Shown: positions 37,435 through 46,308 of the stretch, in pieces
How positions within the stretch are numbered: the first letter of the stretch is position 1
How the letters are laid out: the number at the start of each line of letters is the position of its first letter
Assembly (NCBI GenBank): GCA_021324445.1
Contig: JAJPJC010000374.1
Span: 1 to 64,000 of the forward strand
DNA length: 64,000 nt
From: Isosphaeraceae bacterium
Lineage (GTDB): Bacteria > Planctomycetota > Planctomycetia > Isosphaerales > Isosphaeraceae
Reading direction: 5' to 3'
Position numbers and translations under genes: made by a program
The notes under the pieces: model-generated
Told to the model about the DNA's origin: nothing
Seen by the model: the letters and a program-made list of their open reading frames with translations, nothing else
Database searches by the model: none

Positions 37435-38312
37435 CGGCTCCTGACGAAAGCGACGGTGACACAGTGCACTCGGCTGCGGCGGCTCATCTCCCCGAAGGAA
37501 GCGAAACCGATTACCTGGAGACGATCGCGCTGTTGCAGGAGGAGGTGGCGCGCCTGGAGCAAGAGTTGCGGTGGCGCGACCAGGGGACATCGGGGCCGAC
37601 GTCCCAGGGCGCGACCTCGATCGCGGAGGCCGTCGAGTCGGTTGCCGCCGGGGAGGAGGCGTCTCGGGCGCGCGCGGAGGTCGAGCGGCTGGAGGCCGAG
37701 CTGGGCGGCCGCGAGGAGACGATCGCTCTGCTGCTGGATCAGCTCAGCCTGGTCGAGGAGGCCCGGGCCGCCAGCCGGGCCGAGTGGGAGCAGCTCGCCG
37801 GCTGGCTCACCGAGCTGGAACAACGGGTTGAGGGGCAGGATGCCCAGCCGGGCGGCCCGTGTGCCGGTCCCGAATCCGACCTGGTCGAGGCCCTCCGTTC
37901 CGAGAATCTCCGGCTGCGTGCCGCCTGGGAAGAGCTCTCGCGACGACCCACGTCCGAACCGTCCCAGACCGGGGCCGCGCACCTGGCCGAGGTGGTGAAG
38001 GAGCGGGACGCGCTCCGCCTCCAGCTCGAGCAAGTGCAAGACGAGCGGAGGCGGGAGCAACACGAGCACACGGCCGCCCTGGCCGAGCTCCACGCCCAGT
38101 TGTCCCGCGCCGCGCTGGCCCGCCCCGCGGAGCCGCCACCCCAGGCCGCGCAGGGAGCCGAAGGACCCTCCCGCGATCGGGACGTGGAGCTACGATTCCG
38201 GGCTCTGCGCCAGCATCTGCTGGAGATCCATCAGCAGGAAGCCGAGGAACGGAAGGAGAAGCAAATCATCACGCGACTCTCCCGATTATGGAACCGGACC
38301 GGCCCGCGATGA
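37431..38312 (+). CDS. coiled-coil protein (1)
   Basis: A 293-aa protein made almost wholly of heptad-rich coiled coil (LQEEVARLEQELRWRD, ARAEVERLEAELGGREE, AVERDALRLQLEQVQDERRREQHEH-like segments) with a short basic C-terminus. There is no membrane segment. Both ends overlap neighbours by 4 nt (ATGA), so translation is coupled. It may be a scaffold linking the receiver output to downstream proteins. The role is inferred from position. Confidence 0.75.
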   Translation: MTAPDESDGDTVHSAAAAHLPEGSETDYLETIALLQEEVARLEQELRWRDQGTSGPTSQGATSIAEAVESVAAGEEASRARAEVERLEAELGGREETIALLLDQLSLVEEARAASRAEWEQLAGWLTELEQRVEGQDAQPGGPCAGPESDLVEALRSENLRLRAAWEELSRRPTSEPSQTGAAHLAEVVKERDALRLQLEQVQDERRREQHEHTAALAELHAQLSRAALARPAEPPPQAAQGAEGPSRDRDVELRFRALRQHLLEIHQQEAEERKEKQIITRLSRLWNRTGPR

Positions 38313-39046
38313 GCCAGCTCGACGACGGCCACTGGGTACCCTCTCTCGGCGATCCGGCCCGGGAACCGATCCGGAGCTTCGGACCTCCCCGGGGTGCGGA
38401 TCGCGATGCCCCGCAGTCTTTGGGGAACGGCGGCCTGGAGGATCCTCTGCGCAAGCTGGGGACGAGGGCACGGAGCCCCGACGGTCGGGCCGGGCCGTTT
38501 CCGGTCTCCGCCCCCGCTCGCGCGGCGCCCGCCGCGCGGATCCCGGACCTGCAAGGGCTGCGGCAATGGGTCCTGGAACGCCTGGACTCGCTCGAGGCGA
38601 TGGCGCGACAGCGCCCGGCGCCCAGCCCCGTGGCGGGAGAGCCGGCGGACCTGGAGCGGACCCTCCAGCAGCGACTGGCCGAGCTCGAGGAGGCGCGCCG
38701 GCAGCTCTGCGCGGAGGCCGAGCGCCAGGAGCAGGAGTGGAGCGCGTCGCTCAGTCAGCTCGAGACGGATCGCCGCTTGCTCGCCGAGGCCTGGGAACGT
38801 CTCGAGCGGCAACGGATCGAATCGCTCGGCGGGTCCCAGCCTCATCCCCCCTCCCAGGCTCACGGCCAGAGCCCACCGCGGGGAGCCCCGGCCACGATGC
38901 CCCACACCGCCGTCCCGGCCCCGGCCCGATCGGTCGCGGTCGCTGCGGACCCGAACAACCCGGTGGCCCAGGCAATCCTCCGGCAATTCCAGACCCTGTG
39001 CCGAGACGTGCGGTGCAACGCCGAGGCGCATCGCGATTCACCTTAA
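38309..39046 (+). CDS. coiled-coil protein (2)
   Basis: A 245-aa protein. A disordered N-terminal third is followed by a coiled coil (LEEARRQLCAEAERQEQEWS, LETDRRLLAEAWERLERQ), a Pro-rich linker, and a short C-terminal helix (NPVAQAILRQFQTLCRDVRC). Start at 38309 gives an ATGA overlap with the previous gene. No domain is recognised. Together with its neighbour it forms a pair of coiled-coil proteins unique to this cluster. Confidence 0.7.
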   Translation: MSQLDDGHWVPSLGDPAREPIRSFGPPRGADRDAPQSLGNGGLEDPLRKLGTRARSPDGRAGPFPVSAPARAAPAARIPDLQGLRQWVLERLDSLEAMARQRPAPSPVAGEPADLERTLQQRLAELEEARRQLCAEAERQEQEWSASLSQLETDRRLLAEAWERLERQRIESLGGSQPHPPSQAHGQSPPRGAPATMPHTAVPAPARSVAVAADPNNPVAQAILRQFQTLCRDVRCNAEAHRDSP

Positions 39047-39068
39047 GTCAGGAAGAGAGGCCAGCAGC

Positions 39069-40223
39069 GTGAAACTCCAGGAATCCCCAACAGGCCTCGA
39101 GCCCCGCGCCGACGGCCTTCCCCCGCCTCGAGCCGGTCGGACCGCCTCCACGACGGAGTTCGGTTCCCCTCCGGCTCGCTCGACGATCCGCCCGCGCTCG
39201 AGCTGGGTGGCCCGCGTCTTGGGCTGGATCCGCCCCAGGGGGGCAGGTCCCGAGGCCAACCGTGGCGCCGGGAAAGTCCCTCCCCAGGCCCCCGGTTCCG
39301 GCGATCACCCGCGGTTGCGCGGATCCAACATGTTCCAATCTCCCGAGGGAATCCACGGGATCACCAAGCGATTGATCGCCGAGGACCGCTATATCTTCGT
39401 CCTGCTGAAAGCCGCCGTCGATCAGATCAGTGACCGTGACGCCCGACCAGCCTGGGATCTCGTGCATCAACAGATGGCGCTGATCCCGGCAGGGACCGTT
39501 CCCGTCGCCCTCTGTGACGGCAGTTATGTCAACCTCGAGCTGGGCTCGTTTCTTCTCGACCGCTATGCGGTGAGCAACCGGCAGTTCCAGCGGTTTGTCC
39601 AGGCCGGCGGCTACGACTCCCTGGAGATCTGGCCGCCGGACATCTGGCCGAGCGTCGCGCGGTTCGTCGATCGGACGGGACGACCCGGTCCGCGCGACTG
39701 GGAGGGCGGCAAGTTCCCGTCGGGAATGGCGGATCATCCCGTGGTCGGGATCTGCTGGTTTGAGGCGCTGGCTTATGCCCGCTGGGTCGGCAAGCGACTC
39801 CCCACCGCCGCCGAGTGGCAAAAAGCCGGGGGCTGGCCCGAGCAGCTCTCGGGCGGCGAGTGCAACCGGTATCCCTGGGGCGACGTCTTCGACCCGGAGC
39901 GGGCCAACCTCCGATCCGCGGGCCTGGGCCGGACTGTCCCCGTCAATGCCTTTCCCAAGGGTGCCACACCCAATGGCATCTTCCAGATGAGCGGGAACGT
40001 CTGGGAGTGGCTCGACGACCCCCTGGAAACGATCCCTTGCAAGGCGGAAGAGTCCTTCCTTCCCTGGAAGCCTCTGCGCCGGATCATCGGCGGCGCCTTC
40101 AACACCTATCTCCCCAGCGAAGCCACCTGCCAGTTCATCACCGGGCAAGGCGAGCTCGACCGCCGCGACAACATCGGATTCCGGTGCGCCGTCACGGTCG
40201 AGCAGCTCCGGCCACTCCCCTGA
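39069..40223 (+). CDS. FGE/SUMF1-domain protein
   Basis: A 384-aa protein. A Pro/Arg-rich N-terminal region of about 85 residues precedes a formylglycine-generating-enzyme/SUMF1-fold domain from about residue 140. Family blocks include RYAVSNRQFQRFVQAGGY, YARWVGKRLPTAAEWQKA, SGNVWEWLDDP, GGAFNTY and DRRDNIGFRCAV. The true FGE active-site Cys pair is not evident, so this may be a binding or structural member, as in many bacterial paralogs. The start is a GTG at 39069; a later ATG at 39330 would trim the disordered part. It lies between the coiled-coil genes and the GTPase. Confidence 0.8.
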   Translation: MKLQESPTGLEPRADGLPPPRAGRTASTTEFGSPPARSTIRPRSSWVARVLGWIRPRGAGPEANRGAGKVPPQAPGSGDHPRLRGSNMFQSPEGIHGITKRLIAEDRYIFVLLKAAVDQISDRDARPAWDLVHQQMALIPAGTVPVALCDGSYVNLELGSFLLDRYAVSNRQFQRFVQAGGYDSLEIWPPDIWPSVARFVDRTGRPGPRDWEGGKFPSGMADHPVVGICWFEALAYARWVGKRLPTAAEWQKAGGWPEQLSGGECNRYPWGDVFDPERANLRSAGLGRTVPVNAFPKGATPNGIFQMSGNVWEWLDDPLETIPCKAEESFLPWKPLRRIIGGAFNTYLPSEATCQFITGQGELDRRDNIGFRCAVTVEQLRPLP

Positions 40224-40274
40224 ATCGGATCGCCAACCTCAGACCCTATTCGGAACCGAGGGTGAGAACTCACC

Positions 40275-41165
40275 ATGACCAGCCCCTACGTGCAGGAATA
40301 CAACGGCCTCTCCAGCGGCTGCGCCTGTCCGCTCTGTGGCGCGCCGACCTACGAGGGCAACGGATGCAACACGTGCTTCTTACCCTTCAAGGTGATTGAA
40401 TCAATCCAGTCCCGCCCGGACATGCCCCGATTTGTGGGGGTGCTGGGCACATCGGGAGTGGGCAAGACGGTTTATCTGGGCATGCTCCTGGACCTGCTCG
40501 CGCGCGGCGAGTGTGGGCTGCACGGGCTGGCGCGGAGCCCATTCACCCTGACCCTGCACCGCAAGCTGATCCTGGCCCTGGAGCGGCAGCGGTTCCCCGA
40601 GAAGACACCGATCGAGTCCGATCGCTGGGACTGGCTGCACTGCGAGATCACCGCGGGGAGGAAGAAGGGTCCCTATGATGTCGTCGCCCCGGATGTCGCC
40701 GGTGAAGCCGTCGTCGGCGAGCTGGAGAGCCAGGGCACGTACAAGACCATCCGCGCCTTGATCGCGCGGTGCGCGGGGCTGGTGATCCTGATCGATGTCG
40801 TCCAAATCGTCGGCGATGGCAAGGGACAGGAGCTGTTCGCGATGCAATTGATCAGCTACCTCGACGCGCTCAAGCCGCGGAAGCGAAACCGCAAGATCGA
40901 CGTGCCCGTGGCTGTCGTCTTCACCAAGACCGACCTGTGCGACGAGCCGATTCGGGATCCGGAAAGCTTCGCCAGGGCCAATACTTCGGCGCTCTATAGC
41001 CTGTGCCAGGCGCGGCTCGAACGCATCTCCTTCTACTTCTCGGGAGTCGCGGGATCGACGGGCCGGCTGATCGACCGCGACGGGCAAGAGATGCTCGTCC
41101 CCTTGCGGGTGGAACCTCGGGGCATCGTCGAACCGTTCGCCTGGATGGTCCAACAACTGCGCTGA
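40275..41165 (+). CDS. zinc-ribbon Ras-like/double-GTPase-type GTPase
   Basis: A 296-aa GTPase. An N-terminal Cys cluster (C16, C18, C21, C31, C34) forms a zinc ribbon. The P-loop is GTSGVGKT (residues 58-65), DVAGEAV is a plausible switch II, and FTKTDLC replaces NKxD (TKxD). A hydrophobic strand (LVILIDVVQI) fits the Rossmann-like core. It resembles the GTPases found beside GTPase-associated proteins in predicted regulatory or conflict systems. It follows the FGE-domain gene and precedes the candidate partner, so a signal from CheA to this switch is a reasonable hypothesis. Confidence 0.8.
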   Translation: MTSPYVQEYNGLSSGCACPLCGAPTYEGNGCNTCFLPFKVIESIQSRPDMPRFVGVLGTSGVGKTVYLGMLLDLLARGECGLHGLARSPFTLTLHRKLILALERQRFPEKTPIESDRWDWLHCEITAGRKKGPYDVVAPDVAGEAVVGELESQGTYKTIRALIARCAGLVILIDVVQIVGDGKGQELFAMQLISYLDALKPRKRNRKIDVPVAVVFTKTDLCDEPIRDPESFARANTSALYSLCQARLERISFYFSGVAGSTGRLIDRDGQEMLVPLRVEPRGIVEPFAWMVQQLR

Positions 41166-41223
41166 GGGTCGGATCGCGCCTGCCTGCTGTTCTCGGGAAC
41201 CCTTTTGGAGCCGGAGGCTCGGT

Positions 41224-41889
41224 GTGTGGGCCGAACAGGCAATCTTCACCTCGCTGCCCCGTCGCGAACGAGGGGGCTATCACCTGGTTTCCCGGTCTCG
41301 AGGCGTGCCTGACACCGAGGCCCAAGCCCTGGCACAGTGGGCGCCGTCCCACGGCGCCCTGGTCGTGGATGAAAGCAACCGGACCAGCCTGAACTTCTTC
41401 GCGCTACCCAGCGGTCGCTTCTCCTTCTCCCGCACCTGCGCCGGGCCGGCCGAGTATAGCGGCCGAGGAGGACACCAGCTTTACACACACTTCTTGATCG
41501 TCGACGAAACCGTACTCCAGGCCGCCGGATTCCAGCCCTTCTCCCTCTACCGCGACGCGATGGCCCTGGGCTACTTCCTGTACCAGCCCGACCCGGCCGA
41601 ACTCCTCGAGCCCCTCCCGCTCTGCCGGGTTCATCCCCATCGGGACGCCAGGTTCTGGGCGGACCGTGCTGTCGAGCTGAACTTGCCCGCGCTGGAACCC
41701 CTGCGGGACCGACTCCAGTCCGGCCATCCTCTCCGGTTCGCCTACGCCGGCGATCGCGCTGCCCTGGCCGAGTGCCTGATCGGCCTGCTCTCCCCGGAGT
41801 CCGTGCGACGGATCAGCTTCTCCACCAGTCTCGTCCCGTCCGCCGCGCGTCCATTCCTCCTGAGCTTGGTCGCCGAAACGCTCAGGTAG
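41224..41889 (+). CDS. candidate GTPase-associated protein (GAP1-N2-like), possibly prematurely stopped
   Basis: A 221-aa protein (GTG or ATG region; start at 41224 as MWAEQAIF). It resembles the N-terminal domain of GTPase-associated protein 1 families: AIFTSLPRRERGGYHLVSRSRGV, NFFALPSGRFSFSRTCAGPAEYSGRGGHQLYTHFLIVDE in the order expected. It starts 58 nt after the GTPase stop. A TAG ends it at 41889, but the same frame continues without a stop to 42069 with coding-like composition (VADARRELARIIP and onward). A recent nonsense mutation or read-through is possible. The family call is from memory of sequence style. Confidence 0.6.
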   Translation: MWAEQAIFTSLPRRERGGYHLVSRSRGVPDTEAQALAQWAPSHGALVVDESNRTSLNFFALPSGRFSFSRTCAGPAEYSGRGGHQLYTHFLIVDETVLQAAGFQPFSLYRDAMALGYFLYQPDPAELLEPLPLCRVHPHRDARFWADRAVELNLPALEPLRDRLQSGHPLRFAYAGDRAALAECLIGLLSPESVRRISFSTSLVPSAARPFLLSLVAETLR

Positions 41890-42069
41890 AATCCCAAAGG
41901 ACCGAGGGTCGCCGATGCACGCAGGGAGCTGGCGCGGATCATCCCGGCGACCGCCGACCCGATCCCGCCCTTCACGGGTCCGGTGCCGGGTGATCGCCGC
42001 GAGGCCATCCGGCGGGCGGTCAATGCTGGCTGCTCGGCACCCCCTCCCCCACGCCCGCAAGGCGTATGA
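41890..42069 (+). pseudogene. in-frame coding-like continuation of the GAP1-like gene after TAG
   Basis: Directly after the TAG at 41887-41889 the same frame stays open for 59 codons to TGA at 42067-42069. It reads NPKGPRVADARRELARIIP then GDRREAIRRAVNAGCSA, with G/C-rich third positions. The continuation would give the protein about 60 more residues. Confidence 0.4.
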
Positions 42070-42132
42070 GCAGCATTTGAGACGGTTTTCGGACGGCACG
42101 GACCACCCGTCGGGGAGGACAACGTCACCCGG

Positions 42133-43467
42133 TCACGCGTCGAACTCCACGGTCATGCTCGACGGGAATGGCCCCGACATGATCAGCTTTCCGGCGGGCC
42201 CGGCGGCACGCCGGAGGTTGAGTTTGCGGAGGATCGCGCGGAGGATCAGGGGAATCTGATAAACGTTAATATATCGGCCAAAGCAGGTGTGGGGGCCGAA
42301 CCCGAAATGGAGGTAGTCATCGCCGGGCCGATCGATCCGGAAGTCTTCGGGCTGGTCGAGCTGGGCAGCGTCCTGCATCGCCGAGCGGGTGGCGGCCAGG
42401 ACGGGACGGCCCTTGGGGATCGTCCGGGTTCGCATCGTGCCGTGCGCCATGACCACGTCCTCACTCGGCACCCGCAGCAAGCCCGGATTGATCGGGTTGA
42501 AGCGGAGCGCCTCGAAGGTGTAACGCCCGAGGAGGTCGAGGTCGTCGCTGCGGGCCGCCGCCTGGGCCTCGGCGAGCGTGTCGGGGCGCATCAGTAATTG
42601 ATCCAGCGCCTGGGCTGCCGCCTGCGAGGTGGTGGGGATCAGGCCGACGAGCAGGCCGAGCAGGTTGTTGCGGATGTCGCGGTCGGTCATGCCGGGCAGG
42701 CCGGCATCCTGAAGGGTCAGGCAACGCTCCAGGACGTCGTCACGCCGGCCGCGATCGGACTTGCGGGCGGCGATCGTCCCGTCGATGGTGGCGCGCACGT
42801 GGGCCGCGGCCGTGGCCGCGGCGGCGGCCAGTGCGGGGTCGTTCGTGGGGTCGACGAAGATGAATTGGAAGAGGGTGGTCGCCCAGTCGGCGAAGGTCTG
42901 GTCGTCCGGCCCCGCCAGGCCGAAGTAGGTGCCGACCAGCCGGGTGGGCACGACCCGTGTCAGGTCGCGGACCACGTCCATCCGCCCGGGCGCGGCGGCG
43001 ACGAGCTCGGTCGCGGTCCGTTCGACCAACGGGACAACCTGGCCGGGCAGATCTTCGCGACGGACGCAGAGCCGCATGTTGGCGAGGTCGCGGGTGGCCT
43101 CGGGTGTGTCGTCCATCCCCAGGAAGAAATTGCTCCCGAGCGTGATCGCTTCCATCTTCGGGCCATAGGTGACGCGGAAGACATCCTGACGCGACAGGAC
43201 CTCCTTGACGTCGTCATAGCGCGTCACGACAGCGAGTTGGTCGGTGATCAGGATCGGCTGGACTCGACGCAGCAGGGCGAAGGTCTCGTCGGGGTGATCG
43301 AGGGCCCAGGCTTGCGCCTTCGAGGCAAAGTCGTCGACCTCGGTGCGGAGCTGGGCCAAACCGGCCCCCACCGCATCCTGCACCTCGCGCGGAACCTCGT
43401 TCAGGTCAGATCGGATCGGACCGCCAACTTGTTGGACCAGGGATTCGAGGCGATCGAGCAGTGGCAT
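42133..43467 (-). CDS. cytochrome P450
   Basis: A 444-aa soluble P450 monooxygenase. The heme-binding loop is FGFGPHTCFGR with axial Cys C395. The ExxR motif is in the K helix (YTFEALRFNP), and the I helix is the LLGLLVGLIPTTSQAA segment, where the usual acid-Thr pair is altered. No redox partner is adjacent. The neighbour upstream is a DyP-type peroxidase, suggesting the two hemoproteins share a pathway. The long N-terminal extension (about 65 residues) is unusual for a soluble bacterial P450. Confidence 0.93.
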   Translation of the reverse strand: MPLLDRLESLVQQVGGPIRSDLNEVPREVQDAVGAGLAQLRTEVDDFASKAQAWALDHPDETFALLRRVQPILITDQLAVVTRYDDVKEVLSRQDVFRVTYGPKMEAITLGSNFFLGMDDTPEATRDLANMRLCVRREDLPGQVVPLVERTATELVAAAPGRMDVVRDLTRVVPTRLVGTYFGLAGPDDQTFADWATTLFQFIFVDPTNDPALAAAAATAAAHVRATIDGTIAARKSDRGRRDDVLERCLTLQDAGLPGMTDRDIRNNLLGLLVGLIPTTSQAAAQALDQLLMRPDTLAEAQAAARSDDLDLLGRYTFEALRFNPINPGLLRVPSEDVVMAHGTMRTRTIPKGRPVLAATRSAMQDAAQLDQPEDFRIDRPGDDYLHFGFGPHTCFGRYINVYQIPLILRAILRKLNLRRAAGPAGKLIMSGPFPSSMTVEFDA

Positions 43468-43529
43468 GGGAAGACCCTCGCATGAGATGGTTGGCTCGCG
43501 CTGTTCGATAGGGAATCCGGCGCCGCCGG

Positions 43530-44942
43530 CTAATGCGTCTCCACGGTCCCGGTCGCGATATGCCGCAGGGCATTGATGCCGGGGACGAAGAAGTAATCGC
43601 CGCCGCGGGTCTCGACGAATTGCGGCAGGCCGGTGCAGAGGAACGGGCGCTTCCGGGCGTCCGGTCGCGCGGGATCACCCTGGATGACCATCTTGTCCTG
43701 CGGGCGATGGGTACCGACCAGCAGGTCGCGATCGTTGCCCTGCAAGAAGTCGTTGCCATAGTTCATCCATTGCTGCTGGACGAATTCGAACTGGCGCACG
43801 ATGCTGGCGTTCAGCACGATGAAGAGAATGCCGTGCTCGCCGTCGTCGTCGCCGGGCTGGTCCTCGGGGATCCAGGATCCGTAGGAGATGCCGCGGCGGA
43901 TGATGCGATGGCGGTTGGTGATGGTGCCGCCGAAGCCGTCGGCGTCACGCGGGTTGCCGCGGCGGATGTGGGCCGACAACGGGCAGCGCACGCCTTCGGG
44001 GTCGACAGCGTAGTGGAAGTCATTGTTGCGGTTGGGGTCCGCGACCAGCGCCGGGTCGGTCCGATCGGGCGACCGTTCCAGGGGCGTGCCATCCTGCCAG
44101 CGCCCGAGGAACTTGGCGGCCAGCAAGTCGGGGCCGCCGGGATAGAGACGGCCCTGCTCGGCCAGGTAGCGGCGGAAGCTCGCGACGTTCTGGTGCAGCT
44201 TGCGATAGACCAGGAAGGTCCCGTTGCGAGCGAGCTGGACGGGCACGGGCGCCACGGGAGTCTCGTCGGCCTCGTCGGGCTGGCCGAGGAGGAATTCGCC
44301 GGCCGCCAGCGGCCGCCAGGAGCCGTCGGCGGCCAGCTTGCCGCGGCCGGGCCGGCCCGCGATGCCGGTGCCGGCGATGTCCGGGTTGCCGATGCCGTCA
44401 CGGTAGCCGAAGTGCTCCCGCTCGGTGTACGCGCCCTCGATGACGAGCTTTCCCGCGTCCTGGCGGCCGACCAGGGCCACGCCTCCCGACGCATCAACGG
44501 CTCGCTCGATCCGGGTGGTCCGCTCCTCGATCGCTCCCGGGTCGCGGCCGTAAATCGACAGCAGCAGATGCACCGCGCCGCTGCGCCAGACCTCGTCCCA
44601 GCGCGTCGGGTCGCTACAGCCGGTGTCGTGATTCAGGGAGGCGCGGGCCTTCATCCCCTGCTGGTACTCGCCCGGGAAACTGGCGAGCGAGCGGGCGGGG
44701 ACCTCCAGGGCCACCAGGCCGGGATAGTTGATCGCGACGTTCAGCGTGGAGACCGGCGTGCCGGACCGTCCCGGGCCGCTCTCCCAGCGGGCCGACGTGG
44801 TCACGTCCTCCACGATCGAGCGCAAGAACCGTTGCCCGGATTCGGCCCGGTCGACTCGGGCGAAGAGGAAGCGGGCGTGCGGGAACCGATACCCGAAGAC
44901 CGTGTTCCCCTGGAGGTCATTCAACTGGAGCTCTGGTGACAC
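43530..44942 (-). CDS. DyP-type heme peroxidase
   Basis: A 470-aa dye-decolorising peroxidase. The catalytic Asp lies in GYRDGIGNPDIAG, matching the family GxxDG signature, and CPLSAHIRRGNPR carries the proximal-histidine region. There is no signal peptide, so it should be cytoplasmic. The start is a GTG at 44942 (VSPELQLNDLQ); upstream in-frame residues run into the neighbouring gene. Some DyPs are encapsulin cargo, but no encapsulin gene or cargo tag is seen. It precedes the P450 on the same strand. Confidence 0.9.
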   Translation of the reverse strand: MSPELQLNDLQGNTVFGYRFPHARFLFARVDRAESGQRFLRSIVEDVTTSARWESGPGRSGTPVSTLNVAINYPGLVALEVPARSLASFPGEYQQGMKARASLNHDTGCSDPTRWDEVWRSGAVHLLLSIYGRDPGAIEERTTRIERAVDASGGVALVGRQDAGKLVIEGAYTEREHFGYRDGIGNPDIAGTGIAGRPGRGKLAADGSWRPLAAGEFLLGQPDEADETPVAPVPVQLARNGTFLVYRKLHQNVASFRRYLAEQGRLYPGGPDLLAAKFLGRWQDGTPLERSPDRTDPALVADPNRNNDFHYAVDPEGVRCPLSAHIRRGNPRDADGFGGTITNRHRIIRRGISYGSWIPEDQPGDDDGEHGILFIVLNASIVRQFEFVQQQWMNYGNDFLQGNDRDLLVGTHRPQDKMVIQGDPARPDARKRPFLCTGLPQFVETRGGDYFFVPGINALRHIATGTVETH

Positions 44943-44995
44943 GGATGATCCCCAATGGCTCGGCGGGCCGGTGGCCGGACCCGCTCGCGATCGGA

Positions 44996-45589
44996 TCAGT
45001 GCGACCCCGGCCCCGGGGTCGGTGCGGTGCGGATCTCCTGGATCAGGGAGCGGAACGCCGCCTGCAGCGGCGCGGCGGCGAGCCCCTGGGTTCGTGCGAT
45101 GAACCCGATCATCTTCCGCTGCACGTCGAGCGCCCGGAGCACCTGCTCGACCGTGGTCGTCGGATTGTCGGCGAAGTAGAGCGAGGTCGTGACCTGGCAC
45201 CGCTTGATGTAGGCGACGAATCGCGCGGGGGACTCGGTCCCGGGGAAGCCGTAGCAGTGTCCCCAGACCCCGCGGACCAGCTCGGGCATCGCGGTGACGA
45301 ACCGGCTCAGATAGTCGTCGAGGTCCCCGTTGAAGTCGCTGGTGAACAGGAGGTAGGGCGACTTCAAGTGATCGGCGTGGGCCGGGTACGACTCGAAGAA
45401 GACGTCGTCGAGTACGACGAAGCGCACGAAGTGATGGGCCGAGAGCCTGGCCAGCGGGCTGCCCGCCCCGGTCTCGAGCGAGGACAGGTAGGCGCGGATC
45501 TCGGCGGTCCGCGAGGGCGGCCGGCGGCGATCGTCGCGGATGGGCGAGAGGACGGTCAAGCCGTAGGAATCGCCGGAGACGTTCGGCAT
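44996..45589 (-). CDS. unknown protein, paralog of the gene upstream
   Basis: A 197-aa protein with no domain I recognise. Conserved blocks are YGLTVLSPIRD, PYLLFTSDFNGDLDDYLSRFV, GVWGHCYGFPG and FADNPTTTVEQVL. The same order occurs in the 250-aa gene upstream (YAINVITPL, YMIFCSNFTGTWDAYIDAF, GIWQWTVNY, YPGASTTDV), so the two are diverged duplicates. Their ends overlap (45556-45589), and the DyP gene follows within about 50 nt. A shared function with the two heme enzymes is implied. Confidence 0.7.
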   Translation of the reverse strand: MPNVSGDSYGLTVLSPIRDDRRRPPSRTAEIRAYLSSLETGAGSPLARLSAHHFVRFVVLDDVFFESYPAHADHLKSPYLLFTSDFNGDLDDYLSRFVTAMPELVRGVWGHCYGFPGTESPARFVAYIKRCQVTTSLYFADNPTTTVEQVLRALDVQRKMIGFIARTQGLAAAPLQAAFRSLIQEIRTAPTPGPGSH

Positions 45590-46308
45590 GGAGCCTCCTC
45601 CGCTGTGTCACAACCGGGCACGTCGCCGGGCGCAGTCCGCCGGCCGCCGCGGAGGGCGGCCTCGTCGTGGCCGGTCGTCGCCAACCTGTTCTGGATCTCG
45701 TTGAGGAAGGCCGAGTAGGCCGCCTCGAACTGCTCGGGGGGCAGCGCCAGGGCCCCGTCGGCGAAGGCATCGAGCTGGGCCGCCAGCCCCAGCGCCAGCC
45801 GGACATCGGTCGTCGAGGCGCCGGGATAGGCCGAATAGTAGTAGTCGGTGTCCGCCTGGTTGGCCGCGATGTGCTGCTTGAACGGCGTCAACGGCCGGGT
45901 CCAGCGATAGTTCACCGTCCACTGCCAGATGCCGTCGATCCCCTCGGGAATGATCTCGGAAAATGCGTCAATATAGGCGTCCCATGTCCCTGTAAAATTA
46001 CTGCAAAATATCATGTAATCATACTTAAGGGACTCGACCGGCTGGCCGTCGCCCAGGTACGGGAAGTGCTTGCGGCCGATGAGCGTCCAGCGCGCGAAGT
46101 AGATGAAGGAGAGCTTCTTGAGGTTCAACTGCGTCTTCACCAGCGGGATCGACGCCAGGAAGCTGAAGCGGCGCGGGACGTCGAGCTTGCCGACCAGGGC
46201 GATGGCCAGCAGGATGATGCGGAAATAGATCCGCAGGATCAGCGCCTTCCAAGGCACGAGCGGCGTGATGACGTTGATGGCGTACGCCTTGCCCTCGACG
46301 TTGGCCAT
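45556..46308 (-). CDS. unknown protein, paralog with two N-terminal membrane helices
   Basis: A 250-aa protein, first in the leftward unit. An N-terminal hydrophobic region (ALILRIYFRIILLAIALVG) precedes the core shared with the next gene. Within the core are conserved Trp/Tyr-rich segments (GIDGIWQWTVNYRW). The last 25 residues overlap the next gene in another frame. It may anchor the complex at the membrane, while the shorter paralog is soluble. The family is unrecognised. Confidence 0.68.
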   Translation of the reverse strand: MANVEGKAYAINVITPLVPWKALILRIYFRIILLAIALVGKLDVPRRFSFLASIPLVKTQLNLKKLSFIYFARWTLIGRKHFPYLGDGQPVESLKYDYMIFCSNFTGTWDAYIDAFSEIIPEGIDGIWQWTVNYRWTRPLTPFKQHIAANQADTDYYYSAYPGASTTDVRLALGLAAQLDAFADGALALPPEQFEAAYSAFLNEIQNRLATTGHDEAALRGGRRTAPGDVPGCDTAEEAPCRTSPAIPTA

